DNA of 64,000 nt from Uranotaenia lowii. Lineage: Eukaryota; Arthropoda; Insecta; Diptera; Culicidae. Below, one piece after another: positions 61,556 through 64,000 of this stretch. Under the pieces are notes generated by a model that had not been told where the DNA came from, did not search any database, and saw only the letters and a list, made by a program, of their open reading frames with translations. The stretch's first letter is position 1. Each line of letters begins with the position of its first letter. The translations under genes were made by a program, and so were the position numbers. Where the stretch lies: NCBI RefSeq assembly GCF_029784155.1, contig NC_073692.1, positions 431,749,324 through 431,813,323 of the forward strand, written 5' to 3'.

Positions 61556-62586
61556 ACGGCAAGACTGTCCCATATGTAAAAACAACGAATCGATTAAAAC
61601 GGTTTTAAAGATTTTTATGAACTTTCGTGGATTTCTCGATTGAAACTTTAGCTTTTCTATTTCTTTCTTCGCAGATATTAAAATAATTGTTGTAAAATAT
61701 CGTTCATTGTTTTTATGCTTTGAAATTTGCTGAGGAGAAAATAATGATGGGACAGCTTTGCGAGTATATTTAGCCAGCGTATTAAATGTACTCGCAAAAC
61801 TATCCCATATTTGGCTATTCTTTTGTATCATTTGATTCCCTCTTTTTGCGCTTTATCATTCACTTTACCGACTGTTTCCTGATGAAAATAAATTTCAAAT
61901 GATGTTTATGACGCATCTCTATAAAGATAACGTAAATTTATCATAAGAGTGGGTTGAGCAGGTCTAAATTAAAAAACAATAAAAACGTTCCATGAATCAT
62001 TTAGAAAGTTTTTCGGTCATTTATCTTTAAAGAATAGCTATAAATACAAACTAAACTCATGCTGAATTTAGAAACAGCAAAGCATCTTGGCCGCAAATAT
62101 ATAATGAGAAAAATCATATGACTTACGCGTGTGCTATCAGGTACGCGTATTTGAGTACATATTATGACAAAAACTTTAAAAAAATATAGCTTTGTAGCTA
62201 ACTATTTTCCATGTTTTACAACGAACAATTCAATAAGCCTCATACGAAATTAATAACAAACATTTTGGTATAATTTACTTATAAGGCTAAACTTAGCTTG
62301 TAAAAATAATGAAAATGGTTATTCTTGACTTTACTGTAGTGTTTATTTAGTCTTATTTTCGTAATTTCAAAGTATGCTTTTTTGTCGCACACATTGTTAA
62401 AATAGACATATGGGGCAGCTTTGCGGGTATATTTTATATGGGACAGACATGACTTGGTATTTTTTCATATATGATGAGAACAGAATTATGAAAGTTATTA
62501 GTCTGCATTGAAGAACTAATTGTATTAGAACGAATTTTGAGATGAACTGAAAAACGATGAAAATTCATATGAGACAGTCTTGCAAA
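61556..62586. repeat. Repeat cluster around GGGACAGYTTTGC motif
   Basis: GCAAGACTGTCCCATATG at about 61559 faces ATATGAGACAGTCTTGCAAA at about 62567 as an inverted pair. Inside are ATGGGACAGCTTTGCGAGTA (61746), CAAAACTATCCCATAT (61795) and ATGGGGCAGCTTTGCGGGTA (62410). It could be a TIR element with internal copies of its own ends. Confidence 0.5.
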
Positions 62587-62599
62587 TAGCGCAGCAAAG

Positions 62600-64000
62600 T
62601 GCAAAGAGCTTTAGAGCAAATTTTTATTTTTTTTAGGACACACTATCCTGAATCCAAATATGCAGTCATTTTTTTTCTGAAAGCTTTTGTTTTTAAAATA
62701 ACTTTTAAAAGCAAAGTTATTTTGACTTTTACTAAAATAGTTGGAGAAGTTATTTATTTGTTTACTTTTGCCCATTCTGTTCAAAACGGAATTTCAATGA
62801 TTTTTTAAAAAAGTTTCAACCAAAATTTTTGATATCTTTAAAATCAAACATTTAATCATTTTGCCGGCTTTAACAAAAAGGTTTAATTTAATAATACCTT
62901 TTTTTTAACTTTTTTCAGTAATGTCAGCAATTCTTATTATGATATTTTTCTAATTTTTAAAAACAGTTGAATTTAAATTTTTTAAGTATATTCATTATTA
63001 TCATGATCAAAATATTTTTCCTTAGTAAAATGAAGTGTAATAAACAAATCGGAACCAATTTCTTTCTTTCATGAAAATTGTTAGTTCAACAGTTATCAAT
63101 GATTGATTTCACTAAACACTGATTCATTTTTAAACTTATAAACTCCATCCCAAGTAACAATTTTAGCTTTATCATGGTCGTTTGGAAAATTTCGTTTGGA
63201 CTATAGCATTAATCTTCATAAAAAGTTTAAGCGCATTCTATAACATCACCTGGACTCTAATAAAGCCAAAATTAGGCTATTTGGTCCTATCCTAGGAACG
63301 TCATCATGATCAATCATTGTTGGTCATCAATGTTGATCACCAAAGCTTTTAAAAAGCTATTATTAAACATGCTAGCAATTTTTGTTTTTTTTCGATTCAG
63401 TCAGTTCTCGGAGTTTTTTTTTTTTATTTTCTTGCAACCATAATGGTTGATGAATGATAACTGCATTATTGAGATACGATCTGGTAAAATTAATAGCCAA
63501 AACACCGATGTTTTAACTATATTATGAGCATCTTTTCTACTGCCAGTCAAGATTTTGGGTAAAATGTGTATGAAATAGTATCTTAAAATTAATGCGCCTC
63601 GTCAAATCTGATGGTCAGTCATGATAGAATTGATGGAAAATAGGCCAGAAAAAAAATTTCAAATGCTTGCACTGTGAATCCATCAACATGGCGTCATTTT
63701 GTGCCCTTCGATTTTGCAACCAACATGGCGTTAGTCAATTCAATGCTTAATAGCTTTTCTATGGTCAGGAAAATAGCTTATTAGTTTTATTATGGTTTAA
63801 TGATGACCCCAAAAAAAAGCTACGATTTGACGTTTCTCTCGCAAGCTAACCAATTACACGCTTAGGATGAGTTCCTCATTTCTGAGTTGTTAATCATTAG
63901 TACAGTAAATGAGGACAGACTTTTTGAATGAAAAGGGATTGGTTGCAAGTGATCCGTGGAATAAATCATGAGTTGAAGTCAAATTTCGTTGTCTGACGCC
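62600..64000. other. Intergenic with a MITE end
   Basis: AT-rich. CCCAAGTAACAATTTTAG at about 63152 matches the terminal repeat of the 94-bp MITE in the R1-like copy. No partner end is found within the window and no coding sequence is recognised. Confidence 0.4.

Overview
Window from an AT-rich, intron-bearing, transposon-dense animal genome. The best reading is an insect, probably dipteran and plausibly a mosquito. The grounds are an insect-type deadpan/hairy-family bHLH repressor, a Socs36E/SOCS5-type suppressor of cytokine signalling, a RABL6 GTPase, R1-, Jockey- and RTE-like non-LTR retrotransposon remnants, and many TA-flanked MITEs. The species cannot be fixed from sequence alone. All three convincing genes lie on the minus strand with consistent GT/AG introns. 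Roughly nine tenths of the window is non-coding. Most long open frames inside the two satellite arrays are artefacts of stop-free short repeats. || Layout. 2303-6655 (minus): complete three-exon HES-type bHLH-Orange-WRPW repressor whose 3.2 kb first intron carries a 2.35 kb satellite of a 9-bp unit. 7900-8560 (minus): decayed Jockey-like reverse transcriptase. 9480-17000: interspersed repeats, an RTE-like reverse-transcriptase remnant (12830-13770), an orphan exon-like frame (11708-12001) and a tRNA-derived SINE (15587-15670). 18000-18530: decayed inverted relative of the 9-bp satellite. 19449-21821 (minus): complete four-exon RABL6. 22300-29460: foldback repeats, a 500-N gap and an inverted SINE-like dimer. 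29480-30307: about 118 copies of a 7-bp satellite. 32500-36020: repeats, a TIR element (33149-34090) and an R1-like reverse transcriptase (34150-35858) carrying a 94-bp MITE. 38525-46745 (minus): five coding exons of the Socs36E-type gene, whose large intron hosts two long foldback elements, an 879-bp TIR element and an 820-bp mariner-like MITE. 48768-49283: RNase H tail of a retrotransposon. 51300-54231: TA-flanked segment holding a 500-N gap and the 3' exons of an unrecognised plus-strand gene. 57906-61066: TA-flanked TIR pair enclosing a frameshifted dystrobrevin C-terminal fragment and a small unrecognised spliced gene. || The three good genes are not an operon or pathway cluster. Two are regulators: a Notch/neural type transcriptional repressor and a JAK/STAT or EGFR feedback inhibitor. 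The third is an atypical GTPase. I did not find a clearly new biological system. The most interesting structures are the block-homogenised 9-bp satellite in the bHLH intron with a decayed inverted copy 12 kb away, the long foldback and inverted-SINE elements, and TIR-bounded segments that contain apparently spliced gene pieces.
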